Notes under the pieces: model-generated
What the model was told of the DNA's origin: nothing
Databases searched by the model: none
What the model saw: the letters and a program-made list of their open reading frames with translations, nothing else
Translations under genes and position numbers: made by a program
In this document: positions 25,267 through 34,046 of the stretch, piece by piece
Numbering within the stretch: the first letter of the stretch is position 1
Layout of the letters: every line of letters starts with the position of its first letter
Assembly (NCBI RefSeq): GCF_000688475.1
Contig: NZ_JIAN01000009.1
Span: 62,001-126,000 of the forward strand
Origin: Cellulomonas sp. URHE0023
GTDB taxonomy: Bacteria > Actinomycetota > Actinomycetes > Actinomycetales > Cellulomonadaceae
DNA length: 64,000 bases
Direction: 5' to 3'

Positions 25267-26307
25267 ATGTCGCACCCGGGTACGGGCAACGCCACCGGAG
25301 TGCAGCGACATGCACGGCACGTCGCCGACCGCGCACCCAAGGCCACGCACCCCGTCCTGCTGATGAACCCGAGGTCGGGCGGCGGCAAGATGGCCAGGTT
25401 CCGGCTCGACGACCGCTGCCGCGACCTGGGCGTCCAGCCGATCGTGCTGGGTCCGGGCGACGACCTGCTGACGCTCGCCGAGGCCGCCGTCGCGCAGGGC
25501 TGCGACCTGCTCGGCATGGCCGGCGGCGACGGGTCGCAGGCGCTGGTCGCCACCGTCGCCGCGCGGCACCGGATCCCGTTCGTCGTGGTGCCCGCCGGCA
25601 CGCGCAACAACTTCGCCCGCGACCTCGGCGTCGGGACGGGTGTGGTCGGCTCGCTGGCGGCGTTCGTCGACGGCGTCGATCTCCGCGTCGACCTGGCCGA
25701 GGTCAACGGCCGCGTGTTCGTGAACAACGCGTCGATGGGCGCGTACGCCCAGCTGGTCCGCTCACCGCGCTACCGGGACGCGAAGGTCCGCACCGCCGTC
25801 GAGCTGCTGCCGGATCTCGTCGGCCCGTCGGCGGCATCCGTCGACCTTCGGTACGCCCTACCAGGAGGCGGGCAGGCGACCACGGCCCACGTCCTCCTCG
25901 TCTCGAACAACCCCTACGACCTGTCCGCATCGCCCCGCGGTGCGCGTCCCCGGCTGGACGCAGGCCTGCTGGGTGTCGCGTCGGTGCACGTCCTGGACGG
26001 CGCAGAGGCCAAACAGCTGGCCGCACTGGCCGCGGCCGGGCACAGCGAGCTGTTCTCCGGGTGGAACGAGTGGACGACGACGCAGCTGGACGTCACGTCC
26101 GGGCAGCCCATCGCCCTGGGCATCGACGGTGAGGCCGTCACCCTCGACCCTCCCCTGACCTTCGTGAGCCGCCCGGGAGCCCTGGTGGTGCGGATCGCCC
26201 GCGAGCGCGTCCAGCGCCGGTCGACGCCCTCCGCCGTCGGGGGGCCGCGACCCGTGCCGTTCTCGGCGCTGTCGCGGCTGCTGTCCGGACGAGGGGGTCA
26301 CGCGTGA
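25267..26307 (+). CDS. Diacylglycerol/sphingosine kinase-like lipid kinase
   Basis: This 346-aa protein is of the DAGK catalytic superfamily. The nucleotide-binding elements are LMNPRSGGGK (about residues 32-41), MAGGDGSQALVA (GGDGT-like) and VVPAGTRNNFARDLG (PXGTXNDFAR-like). The C-terminal beta domain includes FVNNASMGAYAQLV and LGIDGEAVTL. It would phosphorylate a lipid such as diacylglycerol at the membrane. It is coupled by a 4-nt overlap to a PAP2 phosphatase, making a kinase-phosphatase pair for lipid turnover. It could alternatively be a mannosyltransferase-pathway PimA-associated lipid kinase; substrate unknown. Confidence 0.91.
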   Translation: MSHPGTGNATGVQRHARHVADRAPKATHPVLLMNPRSGGGKMARFRLDDRCRDLGVQPIVLGPGDDLLTLAEAAVAQGCDLLGMAGGDGSQALVATVAARHRIPFVVVPAGTRNNFARDLGVGTGVVGSLAAFVDGVDLRVDLAEVNGRVFVNNASMGAYAQLVRSPRYRDAKVRTAVELLPDLVGPSAASVDLRYALPGGGQATTAHVLLVSNNPYDLSASPRGARPRLDAGLLGVASVHVLDGAEAKQLAALAAAGHSELFSGWNEWTTTQLDVTSGQPIALGIDGEAVTLDPPLTFVSRPGALVVRIARERVQRRSTPSAVGGPRPVPFSALSRLLSGRGGHA

Positions 26308-26981
26308 GCGAGCCGGTGGGTGCGGCATCGGCTGCGGCCGGACCGACTGCGGAAGCCCGGGAGCCTGTCGAGGACTGGCTCGCCCAGCGCATCGCCGACG
26401 CCATACCGGGCGAGCAGCCCGAGGCGCTGCTCCGTGCGCTGCGCACGCTCGGGCGGTGGGACAGGCGCGCCTACGAGGCCGTGGCGGGGTGGTCGACGCC
26501 GCTTCTCGACGAGCCGATGCGGCACGTCGCCCAGCTGGCCAACCACTCCAAGCCGTGGATCGCGACCGCAGCGGTCCTCGCGGCGTTCGGCGGGCGCCGA
26601 GGGCGGAACGCCGCACTGGCCGGGGCAGCGGCCATCGCGGCGACGTCCTTCGTGGTCAACCAGCCGATGAAGCGCGCCGGGGCCCGACTCCGACCCGACC
26701 GGCACGCGCTGCAGGTGCCGACCCCACGGTGGGTGCCCATGCCCACGTCGACGTCGTTCCCGTCCGGGCACTCCGCATCGGCGGCCGCGTTCGCCGCCGC
26801 CGTGGGGCACGTCATGCCCGAGCTGCGCCTCCCGTTGCGCGTCGCCGCGGCGACGGTCGCGCTGTCACGCGTGTACACGGGCGTGCACTACCCGGGCGAC
26901 GTGGTGGTCGGGGTGGCGACCGGCTTCGTCGTCGGCCGTACCGCCGCGCGCCTCGTGCTCCGACCGACGCCGCCGCGCTGA
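26304..26981 (+). CDS. PAP2-family membrane phosphatase
   Basis: This 225-aa membrane protein carries the three PAP2 motifs in order: KRAGARLRP, PSGHSAS and SRVYTGVHYPGDV, with the catalytic His in the third. There are several TM helices (about 85-115, 150-170, 180-215). It removes phosphate from lipid phosphates or undecaprenyl pyrophosphate. Together with the overlapping lipid kinase gene it forms a two-gene operon. It ends 17 nt from a convergent membrane protein gene. Confidence 0.92.
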   Translation: MSEPVGAASAAAGPTAEAREPVEDWLAQRIADAIPGEQPEALLRALRTLGRWDRRAYEAVAGWSTPLLDEPMRHVAQLANHSKPWIATAAVLAAFGGRRGRNAALAGAAAIAATSFVVNQPMKRAGARLRPDRHALQVPTPRWVPMPTSTSFPSGHSASAAAFAAAVGHVMPELRLPLRVAAATVALSRVYTGVHYPGDVVVGVATGFVVGRTAARLVLRPTPPR

Positions 26982-26998
26982 GGGCAGCAAGCCGCCGG

Positions 26999-27871
26999 TC
27001 AGCGTGGGGCGTCCAGGCCGAGCTCTGGCGCACCCGCGCCGGGCGGCCGGTTCCAGTTCAGGGACGTCTCTCGTGCCCAGAACACGGCGAAGAGGACGAT
27101 CTCCCACCACTCGATGATGAGCGTCCTGTGGACGCGCCACCGCCAGGACGCCACTGCGAAGACCACGCCGACGCCGACCGTCATGAGCAGCACCAGACCC
27201 CGGTACCAGCCGAGGTGCGGTTCCGGCAGCGTCTCTTCGCCGGCCGCGCTCGGCCATCCGTGCGTGGCCACCGCCACGGTCAGGCTGATGATGAGGAAGA
27301 ACGCCGACACGAGGTGGATCCCCTCGAACGTCGTGGGCGTCTCGATGAACGTCCGGTAGCCCAGCAGCGCCAGGTACGCGAGGGCCATGACCTGTGAGAT
27401 CCGGTAGAAGAGCCGGGCCTTCCATCCCCTCGTGGTCACCGTCCCGCCCACCCAGTGCCCGGACCGCTTCTCGACGAGGAGGAACACCCCGACGACGACA
27501 AGCACCGAGACGGTGACGATCCTGACGCCGACGAGGGCGGTGTCGACCGCGTCCGGCGTCAGGCTCTCGAGGTAGCCCTCGAACGGCACGAACGCGACGA
27601 AGAGCGCGTAGAAGCCGGCCAGGTCGAGCGCGTAGTCCTCGACGGGGGCGCCCTTGTACGCCACGAGGCAGGCCGCGAGCCCGACGAGCATCCCGACGAA
27701 CACGTCGCGGAGCGGGCCCTGGTAGTAGGCGCTGATCGACCCCGGGATCGTGCCGATCGCCAGGAACGTCCCCACCGAGGCGACGAACATCAGCAGGGGC
27801 AGCGCCACCATGACCATGCGCAGATGGCGGTAGGTGACCAGGGCGACATCGCTCTGCTGCGGCGACGCCAT
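26999..27871 (-). CDS. Integral membrane protein of unknown function
   Basis: This 290-aa polytopic protein has about 7 TM helices (starting MVMVALPLLMFVASVGTFLAI, then DVFVGMLVGLAACLVAY and further segments). I do not recognise a named family with certainty. A WW/Arg-rich loop (SWRWRVHRTLIIEWWEIVLFAVFWARE) precedes the last helix. The ATG at 27,871 has GGGGGAG 7-8 nt upstream. The ORF extends far upstream only as a shadow of the sugar permease gene. It follows that permease by 20 nt in the same direction, so the two are probably co-transcribed. Confidence 0.85.
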   Translation of the reverse strand: MASPQQSDVALVTYRHLRMVMVALPLLMFVASVGTFLAIGTIPGSISAYYQGPLRDVFVGMLVGLAACLVAYKGAPVEDYALDLAGFYALFVAFVPFEGYLESLTPDAVDTALVGVRIVTVSVLVVVGVFLLVEKRSGHWVGGTVTTRGWKARLFYRISQVMALAYLALLGYRTFIETPTTFEGIHLVSAFFLIISLTVAVATHGWPSAAGEETLPEPHLGWYRGLVLLMTVGVGVVFAVASWRWRVHRTLIIEWWEIVLFAVFWARETSLNWNRPPGAGAPELGLDAPR

Positions 27872-27891
27872 GACCGGCTCCCCCCTCACCG

Positions 27892-29232
27892 TCAGTGCGC
27901 GACGCCCTCCGTGACGAGCGGCGCCGGGTGGCGGTCGGACCGCAGGTCGAACAGCGCGTACGCGGCGACGAAGGCCAGGCACAGCGCCGGGACGATGAAC
28001 CCGCGGGCCGTGCCCGAGCGGTCCATGATCAGGCCCATCACGGGCGGGAGGAGCGCCCCGCCGAGGATCGCCATGACCAGACCGGCAGCCCCGAACTTCG
28101 TGTCCCGGCCCAGGCCCTGCAGCGCGACGCCGTAGATCGTCGGGAACATCAGGGACAGCGACACGGAGATCGCGACGACGGCGATGAGGCCGACCATGCT
28201 GGGGACGAGCACGGCGGTGAGCGCCAGCACCACGCCGAGCAGCGCCATGACGAACAGGAGCTTCGTCGGCCGGATGATGCCGAGCAGGTACGTCATCACG
28301 AACCGTGAGACCAGGAAGAGGATCAGGCTGGCCTGCAGGTACCACCCGGCGTGCGAGGCGGGTACCCCGACGACGTCCTGGGCGTACTGGATGGTGAAGC
28401 TCCAGGCACAGACCTGCGCACCCACGTTGAGGAACTGCGCGACGACGCCGAACCGGTAGTGGCGGTTCTGCCACAGGCGCGCGAACGCTCCCCCGGACGG
28501 CTCGTCCAGCCCGAAGTGCGCATGGTCGTCGGGCACGGTGATCTTGCGGAACGCGATGAGCAGCCAGATCAGCAGCAACCCGAACGCGATGCCGGTGTAC
28601 GGACCCAGCACGAGGGACAGGTCGCTCTCCTGGGCCTGCTCCAGCTGCTGCGCCGACATGTCGGCCTTCTCGGCCTCCGACGTGATGTTCGGCAGGATCA
28701 GCACGGCTCCGAGCAGCACACCGATGTTGGCGCCGACCGGGTTGAAGGCCTGCGCAAGGTTGAGCCGCTGCGTCGCGGTCGGCTCCGGGCCCATGGAGAT
28801 GACGAAGGGGTTGGCCGAGGTCTCGAGGATCGACAGGCCCGCCGCCAGCACGAACAGCGCGATCAGGAAGAAGCCGTACTCGAGCAGCATCCCGGCCGGG
28901 ATGAACAGGAACCCGCCGACCGTGGCCAGTCCCAGTCCGGTGAGCACGCCGGTCTTGTACCCGAACCGCTTGTTGATCAGCGCGGCGGGAATGGCCAGCG
29001 CGAAGTACGCCCCGTAGTACGCGAACTGGACGAGCGCCGACTGGAAGTTCGTCATCAGGAAGATGTGCCGGAACACCCCGACGAGGACATCGGTCAGGTT
29101 GGCCGCCGAACCCCAGGCCGCGAAGCACGCGACGACGAGGATGAACGGGACCGTGAGGCCGGGATAGACCAGGCTCTTCTTCCGCGGACTCCCGAGCTCA
29201 GGCTCTGGGGTGATGACAGTCGGTCGGTCCAC
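27892..29232 (-). CDS. FucP-type MFS sugar permease
   Basis: This 446-aa, 12-TM major facilitator is of the L-fucose:H+ symporter (FucP) group. The family signatures are FAYYGAYFALAIPAALINKRFGYKTGVLTGL (split TM2-TM3 region), AAGLSILETSANPFVISMGP and LAQAFNPVGANIGVLLG. The protein would import a hexose or deoxyhexose with protons. No sugar kinase, isomerase or regulator is adjacent, so the substrate is open. It is first in a two-gene unit with the unknown membrane protein. The N terminus is a soluble 20-residue stretch. Confidence 0.92.
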   Translation of the reverse strand: MDRPTVITPEPELGSPRKKSLVYPGLTVPFILVVACFAAWGSAANLTDVLVGVFRHIFLMTNFQSALVQFAYYGAYFALAIPAALINKRFGYKTGVLTGLGLATVGGFLFIPAGMLLEYGFFLIALFVLAAGLSILETSANPFVISMGPEPTATQRLNLAQAFNPVGANIGVLLGAVLILPNITSEAEKADMSAQQLEQAQESDLSLVLGPYTGIAFGLLLIWLLIAFRKITVPDDHAHFGLDEPSGGAFARLWQNRHYRFGVVAQFLNVGAQVCAWSFTIQYAQDVVGVPASHAGWYLQASLILFLVSRFVMTYLLGIIRPTKLLFVMALLGVVLALTAVLVPSMVGLIAVVAISVSLSLMFPTIYGVALQGLGRDTKFGAAGLVMAILGGALLPPVMGLIMDRSGTARGFIVPALCLAFVAAYALFDLRSDRHPAPLVTEGVAH

Positions 29233-29323
29233 GGCGAGCCCCCCTTGGCTGCGTGCGACCAGGCATTTCTTGTCCAGTCAATGCGACGCTAGCCCCGAGT
29301 CAATGAGCCGACCACTCGGGCTG

Positions 29324-29635
29324 TCACTTCTCGTCGAGCAGCCTCAGGTCCGACGGCTCGCGGAGCAGGTCCTCCAGGATGCGGTTGCCCTCGGTGGTGT
29401 GGGGCTGCTGCATGTGCTCGTCCCAGGCCGCGCGCGAGCGGAACATCTCGAGCATCACCCAAGAGTCGGGGTCGTCCTGCGGCTGGACGAGGTGCATGAA
29501 CACGCACCCGGGCTCGGTGAGCGTGCTGCGGCGCATCGACTGCAGCTGCGCCTCCGCCTCGGCGAGCCGGTCCTTGCGTGGCTTGATCGTCACGACGAGG
29601 AACAGCGGCCGGGTCTGCTCGTCCTGCGGGCTCAT
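29324..29635 (-). CDS. Antibiotic biosynthesis monooxygenase (ABM)-domain protein
   Basis: This small 103-aa single-domain protein with the dimeric ferredoxin-like ABM fold is seen in LFLVVTIKPRKDRLAEAEAQL, EPGCVFMHLVQPQDDP and the later FRSRAAWDEHMQQPHT. Such proteins are putative quinol or haem monooxygenases or stress proteins. The ATG at 29,635 was chosen by family length; the frame is open upstream through low-complexity sequence. It is divergent from the small USP-like gene. Function is unspecified. Confidence 0.86.
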   Translation of the reverse strand: MSPQDEQTRPLFLVVTIKPRKDRLAEAEAQLQSMRRSTLTEPGCVFMHLVQPQDDPDSWVMLEMFRSRAAWDEHMQQPHTTEGNRILEDLLREPSDLRLLDEK

Positions 29636-29749
29636 ACCTCGTCCTACACCAGTTCCACGCCGCGCGCCGGGGCGGGTCGGACGTGCTAGAACGGAAACGA
29701 GGCCGGTCCGGTCGCACAGGCGCCGGTCGGACGAGGATCGGAGGCCGTC

Positions 29750-30211
29750 ATGCGGCGCTACGCGATCGTGGCGAACCAGACCCTCGACAGCGACCAGCTG
29801 TTGAGCGTGGTCACGGAACGGGCGTCCCAGGGCCCCGCAGAGTTCTGGCTCGTCGTGCCGGCCACCCCGGTCAAGGACCTGGCGTCCAACGTCGTCGCCG
29901 TCCCGATGCCGGTCATGGGTGGCACCCTCGCGCTCCCCCACCCACCGGCGGAGGCCCGCAGGCTGGCCCAGGCCAAGCTCGACGCCGCCCTGACAAGACT
30001 GAGGGCTGCCGGCGTGACGGCCGACGGGTCGGTCGCCGACCCCGACCCGCTGCGAGCCGTGGACGAGGCGGTCGCCGGGCGGTCGTTCGACGAGATCGTC
30101 GTGGTGACGCTCCCGACGCGCTTCTCCCTGTGGATGCACCAGGACCTGCCCGACCGGCTCGCCCACCACTTCCACGTCCCGGTCACGGCCGTGGCCACGG
30201 AGGACGTCTGA
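29750..30211 (+). CDS. Universal-stress-like small protein
   Basis: This cytoplasmic protein of 153 aa has an alpha/beta fold resembling universal stress proteins: an N-terminal strand RRYAIVANQTL, a mid-protein helix and a C-terminal FDEIVVVTLPTR followed by HFHVPVTAVATED. The usual USP ATP motif G-X2-G-X9-GS is not seen, so nucleotide binding is doubtful. It ends 4 nt before the convergent SDR gene. The upstream region shares a divergent promoter with the ABM gene. Confidence 0.8.
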   Translation: MRRYAIVANQTLDSDQLLSVVTERASQGPAEFWLVVPATPVKDLASNVVAVPMPVMGGTLALPHPPAEARRLAQAKLDAALTRLRAAGVTADGSVADPDPLRAVDEAVAGRSFDEIVVVTLPTRFSLWMHQDLPDRLAHHFHVPVTAVATEDV

Positions 30212-30215
30212 GGTC

Positions 30216-31112
30216 TCAGGGCACGTTCGCGCCGCCGTTGACGTTGATGACCTCACCGACCACGAAGCTCGACTCCGGTGAGGCGAGGAACACGTACGCG
30301 GGCGCCTGCTCGACGGGCTGACTCGTCCGGCCCAGCCAGGACGAGTCCCCAAAGCCGTTCAGCTTCTCCGTGGGCTGACCGTCCGAGACCTGCAGCGGCG
30401 TCCACACCGGGCCCGGCGCGACGGCGTTCACCCGGATCCCGCGCGGGGCGAGATCGGCGGCGAGCGCCTTGGTGAAGCCGATGATCGCGAACTTGGTGGA
30501 CGCGTAGTTGATGATCATCGGCGACGGGTTGTACCCCTGGACCGAGGTGCTGTTGATGATCGTCGCCCCCGGGGGAAGGTGCGGCAGCGCGTCGCGCGTG
30601 ATCCAGAACATCGCGTACAGGTTCGTCTGGATCGTGCGGTCCAGGTCGTCCTCGTCCAGGTGGTCGAACGTCTGGTGGTACACCTGGTGCGCCGCGTTGT
30701 TGACCAGGATGTCCAGCCCGCCGAGCCCCTCCACCGCCTGGTCGACGAGCGATCGGCAGAACGCGCGGTCGCGGATGTCGCCGGGCAGCAGCACCGCCTT
30801 CCGGCCGGCCGCACGGACGTGCTCAGCGATGGCCTCCGCGTCCACCTGCTCCTCCGGCAGGTAGCTCAGCGCCACGTCCGCACCCTCACGCGCGAACGCG
30901 ATGGCCACCGCCGCCCCGATGCCCGAGTCGCCACCCGTGATCAGCGCCTTGCGGCCCGGCAGGCGTCCCGTGCCGCGGTAGGTGGTCTCGCCGTGGTCGG
31001 CCTTCGGGTCGAGCTTCGCGTCCAGGCCCGGCACCGGCTGCCAGGAGGCGTGCGGCGTGATGTGCGCGTGGCGCTCCACCGGGTTGTCGAAGGTGAGCTG
31101 ATCGGGCGACAT
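30216..31112 (-). CDS. SDR-family oxidoreductase (stress-type, Gsp39-like)
   Basis: This 298-aa classical-like short-chain dehydrogenase has about 50 extra N-terminal residues, typical of the general stress YdaD/Gsp39-like subgroup. The NAD(P) motif is ITGGDSGIGAA (TGXXXGXG), the structural motif is NNAA, and the catalytic triad is Ser in INSTSVQG with YASTK. It probably reduces an aldehyde or ketone with NAD(P)H. The ATG at 31,112 follows GAGGAGACGACG, a good ribosome binding site; upstream in-frame sequence is not coding-like. Confidence 0.92.
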   Translation of the reverse strand: MSPDQLTFDNPVERHAHITPHASWQPVPGLDAKLDPKADHGETTYRGTGRLPGRKALITGGDSGIGAAVAIAFAREGADVALSYLPEEQVDAEAIAEHVRAAGRKAVLLPGDIRDRAFCRSLVDQAVEGLGGLDILVNNAAHQVYHQTFDHLDEDDLDRTIQTNLYAMFWITRDALPHLPPGATIINSTSVQGYNPSPMIINYASTKFAIIGFTKALAADLAPRGIRVNAVAPGPVWTPLQVSDGQPTEKLNGFGDSSWLGRTSQPVEQAPAYVFLASPESSFVVGEVINVNGGANVP

Positions 31113-31360
31113 CGTCGTCTCCTCTGCGAGAGCCGGCGGAACTCCGGGCATGGAGAACGTTATCGAACCTGCCCCGCGGCCAACGGGCCCCTGGACCTCC
31201 TCGGATCCGCGCGCCTGCATGGACTCGGGCCGCAGCGGCCGCCGGGAGCTCGGCGAGCCGATGCTCACGCTGCAGCCCACGTGCGGCTGGGCAGGGATTG
31301 ACTCGCACGATCGGTGACGTTTCACTGCAGGAACGCGATGCCCGACGACGGGGGACGGCC

Positions 31361-32395
31361 ATGACCGAGAGCCTGGGCAGTCCCGCCGACGAATCACGGG
31401 TCGCGGACTCCCGGAGCGGCTCGCCCCTGCGCGTCGCGGTCGTCGGCCCCGGCGGGTGGGGTCGACAGCACATCCGGGTGTTCACCGAGCGGCCCGACAC
31501 GACCGTCGTCGCGATCGTCGGGAGGAACGCCGAGCGCGTACGACACCAGGCGGCCGAGGCGGGTACCGCGGGCTACACCGACATCGCCGCGATGCTGGAC
31601 GCCGCCCAGCCGGACCTCGTCACCGTCGCGCTGCCCAACGAGCACCACTTCACCCCGACGCTCCAGCTGATCCGCAGCGGAGTCCCCCTCCTCGTCGAGA
31701 AGCCGTTGGTGTTCGACCTCGCGGAGGCCGACCAGCTCCTGAACGAGGCGGCCGAGCGCGACCTGTTCCTGGCCATCAACTTCAACCACCGCTACGCCGA
31801 GCCCATGCTCCGCGCACGGGCCGCGATCGCGGCCGGTGCCCTCGGCGACATCGTCTTCACGAGCTGGCGGTTCGGCGGCGAGGCGAACCTGGGGACGCAC
31901 CCGCACGCACAGCTGATCGAGACGCAGTGCCACGCGTTCGACACGATCGAGCACCTCTGTGGACCGATCGTCTCCGTGATGGCCCAGATGGCGCGACCGT
32001 CCTCGGGTCCTTACACGACCGTCGCCATAGCGCTCGAGCTCGCGAACGGCGGCGTCGGCAGTCTCGTCGGCACCTACGACTCGTCGTACGCCTACCCCCT
32101 GACCCACCAGCTGGAGATCAACGGGCGAGCCGGCCGGCTGCTGGTGGAGGACACGGTGCGTCGCCTGACGATCTCGACCGTCGGCGACGAGACCAGCCAG
32201 GTGTGGCAGGCCGGCTACTTCAACGACGAGGCCCGGCAGTTCCAGCGCACGTTCGACCGGCACGTCGATGCGCTGCTGCCCGCTCTGCGGTCGGGAGGCC
32301 AGCCGCCCATCCACGCTCGCGCGGGCCGTCGGGCGCTGGCACTGGCGATGGGCTGCATCGAGTCGTTCGAGACGGGTCGACGCGTGTCCGTCTGA
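31361..32395 (+). CDS. Gfo/Idh/MocA-family oxidoreductase
   Basis: This 344-aa NAD(P)-dependent dehydrogenase has Rossmann motif VAVVGPGGWGRQHI (about residues 26-39), the family EKP motif in LLVEKPLVFD and a C-terminal alpha/beta domain with NFNHRYAEP and ETQCHAFDTIEHL. Members oxidise sugars, inositols or reduce imines. The ATG at 31,361 has GGGGGACGG upstream; a longer ATG at 31,298 is less favoured. No sugar pathway genes adjoin it. The substrate is unknown. Confidence 0.91.
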   Translation: MTESLGSPADESRVADSRSGSPLRVAVVGPGGWGRQHIRVFTERPDTTVVAIVGRNAERVRHQAAEAGTAGYTDIAAMLDAAQPDLVTVALPNEHHFTPTLQLIRSGVPLLVEKPLVFDLAEADQLLNEAAERDLFLAINFNHRYAEPMLRARAAIAAGALGDIVFTSWRFGGEANLGTHPHAQLIETQCHAFDTIEHLCGPIVSVMAQMARPSSGPYTTVAIALELANGGVGSLVGTYDSSYAYPLTHQLEINGRAGRLLVEDTVRRLTISTVGDETSQVWQAGYFNDEARQFQRTFDRHVDALLPALRSGGQPPIHARAGRRALALAMGCIESFETGRRVSV

Positions 32396-32405
32396 GCGCC
32401 CACCA

Positions 32406-32801
32406 TCACGCAGCCGCCTTGGGCGCCTCAGCGACCATGGTGATCTCGCTGATCAGCCCGTCGACGAGCGTGAGCACGTCGATCACGCGGATCGACACGG
32501 GCTCGCCCGTCGGCGGGAGCACACCGGCGGGAGTCGCCAACGGTCCGACGTGCCGCCCCTGGAGGCGGAAGGCGACGGCGACCTTGGAGCCGGCGTCGCA
32601 GACCTCCAGCACCTCCCGATGCACGTCGTCGAGCGAGTGCTGCAGCGCCTCCGCGGCGTGCACGAGGTCGACGACGGTCAGCAGCGCACCGTTGATCAGC
32701 ACCGGATCGGCGTAGAGCTCGCGGAATGCGTCGGCGGCCCGCGCCACGTCCGAGCACGGCCGCGACCACAGGTCGAGCAACGCCTGCGGATCGAAGCTCA
32801 T
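32406..32801 (-). CDS. SnoaL/NTF2-like protein
   Basis: This 131-aa single-domain protein has an NTF2-like (SnoaL, ester cyclase-like) cone fold: an N-terminal helix pair with FRELYADPVLING, a HSLDDVHREVLEVC strand and a terminal RVIDVLTLVDGLISEITMV. It is likely an enzyme or ligand-binding protein of unspecified substrate. Its ATG overlaps the stop of the 48-aa ORF upstream by 4 nt, so the two are co-translated from a promoter that carries SARP-type repeats. Confidence 0.84.
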   Translation of the reverse strand: MSFDPQALLDLWSRPCSDVARAADAFRELYADPVLINGALLTVVDLVHAAEALQHSLDDVHREVLEVCDAGSKVAVAFRLQGRHVGPLATPAGVLPPTGEPVSIRVIDVLTLVDGLISEITMVAEAPKAAA

Positions 32802-32944
32802 GACCGCCGAGCCCTTCCACGCAGCGACCGCACGACCATGCGCACGGTCGCCCAGAGGCGGGAGGGCCGCCGGTCGAAGACCGGCAGGTCGTGCTCGTGG
32901 GCGCGGTGCCTGGCGTCCCAGACCGGGAACTCGTACGCGTACAT
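32798..32944 (-). CDS. 48-aa basic small protein
   Basis: This short gene begins MYAYEFPVWDARHRAH and ends RMVVRSLRGRARRS. It is Arg/His-rich at the C terminus with no predicted TM segment. GAGAGGGG lies about 7 nt before the ATG, and the stop overlaps the SnoaL-like gene start in an ATGA, which supports it being real. I do not recognise a family. Upstream lies the 11-bp-spaced heptamer repeat region, so it is the leading gene of a possibly SARP-regulated pair. Confidence 0.65.
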   Translation of the reverse strand: MYAYEFPVWDARHRAHEHDLPVFDRRPSRLWATVRMVVRSLRGRARRS

Positions 32945-32999
32945 GGATACCCCTCTCGGTGCGCCGCGCTTCGGCACTGCCCGCAGGCTCCCGCCACGC

Positions 33000-33028
33000 G
33001 CCTGCAGGAACGTTGCGGACTCCTTGCA
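33000..33028 (-). promoter_or_regulatory. SARP-type heptamer repeats, site A
   Basis: Reading on the minus strand, heptamers TGCAAGG, CGCAACG and TGCAGGC start exactly 11 bp apart (4-bp spacers AGTC and TTCC). They lie about 60 bp upstream of the 48-aa gene. Direct heptamers at 11-bp pitch are the known geometry of SARP (BTAD-type) regulator binding sites. An AfsR/SARP regulator is encoded about 2 kb away. Confidence 0.6.
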
Positions 33029-33049
33029 CCACAGCGGCGCGACCCCTGC

Positions 33050-33078
33050 TTCGAGGTATCTGCAGGTTTTCTGCAGGC
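33050..33078 (+). promoter_or_regulatory. SARP-type heptamer repeats, site B
   Basis: On the plus strand, TTCGAGG, TGCAGGT and TGCAGGC start 11 bp apart (spacers TATC and TTTC), about 54-80 bp upstream of the EamA transporter ATG. A TAGCAA element shortly downstream could serve as a -10. The second and third copies share the TGCAGG core with sites A and C. Confidence 0.6.
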
Positions 33079-33131
33079 CTCTAGCAAAGGTCGGCGAGCA
33101 CGCTCCGGCCACCGACCGAAGGGGCCCGACC

Positions 33132-34046
33132 ATGACTGCCGCCGCACCGCTGACCACCACCCGACCGATAGCCAGACCGCCCACCGCCGCCTGGCGTGCG
33201 CCTGCCGCGCTCGCGCTCGTCGCGGTGCTCTGGGGCGTGACGTTCACGGTGGCCGACGGCGCGTCCACGACCATGCCCGCAGCCGACCTGGTGGTGTGGC
33301 GCTTCGGCCTGGCTACCGTGCTGCTGACCCTGGCCACGCGCGCGGCGCCGGCCCTTCCGCGGCTCCTGCGCGGGCGCGCGATCGCCCTGGGCGCGCTGCT
33401 GGGTGCGGGCTTCCTCCTGCAGGCGTGGGCCCTGACGTTCACCGATGCACTCACGTCCGGCTTCCTGACCAGCCTGCTCGTCGTCGTCGCACCGGTCGCC
33501 GCCTGGCTGATGTTCCGCGAGCGCCTCGGCAGCGTCACCTGGGCCGGAGTCGGGCTGGCGACCGCCGGCGTGGCGGTACTGAGCCTGCACGCCACCGGGC
33601 TCGGCCCAGGCGAGCTGTTGACGCTCGGCTCCGCGGTGACCTGGGGCGTGCACGTGGTCCTGCTGTCGCGATGGTCGCTGCCGGGCCACGCCCTGCGGCT
33701 CGCGCGCGTCCAGACGGCGACGGTGGCCGCGCTCGCGCTGGTCGTCGTGACCCTGCGCTCGTGCCTGGGCGGACACCTCGCCGTGCCCGTGCTTCCGCCG
33801 GACCTGGCGTCGTGGAGCAGCGTCCTGTTCCTGGCGATCCTTGCCACCGCTGCCGCGATGGTGCTGCTCAGCTGGGCGCAGTCGCGGCTCAGCGGCACCC
33901 GCGCTGCGGTCATCCTCACCCTTGAACCGGCGATGGCCGGGGTGACCGCCGTCCTGGCAGGCGCAGCCGTGACGGGCCGGGTGGTGCTGGGAGCGGCGCT
34001 CCTGCTCGGCGCCATGTACGTGGTCGAGCTGGGCAGCCGACGATGA
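33132..34046 (+). CDS. EamA/DMT-family transporter
   Basis: This 304-aa membrane protein has 10 TM helices in two EamA repeats (starting ALALVAVLWGVTFTVADGAS and TWAGVGLATAGVAVL; second-repeat end VILTLEPAMAGVTAVLAGAA, the conserved region). It is a drug/metabolite-type exporter of unknown substrate. The gene is coupled by a 4-nt overlap to a truncated globin, and its promoter carries SARP-like repeat site B. The ATG at 33,132 begins a plausible cytoplasmic N terminus. In-frame sequence upstream is a shadow region. Confidence 0.92.
   Translation: MTAAAPLTTTRPIARPPTAAWRAPAALALVAVLWGVTFTVADGASTTMPAADLVVWRFGLATVLLTLATRAAPALPRLLRGRAIALGALLGAGFLLQAWALTFTDALTSGFLTSLLVVVAPVAAWLMFRERLGSVTWAGVGLATAGVAVLSLHATGLGPGELLTLGSAVTWGVHVVLLSRWSLPGHALRLARVQTATVAALALVVVTLRSCLGGHLAVPVLPPDLASWSSVLFLAILATAAAMVLLSWAQSRLSGTRAAVILTLEPAMAGVTAVLAGAAVTGRVVLGAALLLGAMYVVELGSRR

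Noticed and set aside
26999..29128. 709-codon fusion frame joining the unknown membrane protein to upstream sequence
   Set aside because: The upstream 419 codons are an out-of-frame shadow of the FucP-like permease; a strong ribosome binding site marks the real start at 27,871.
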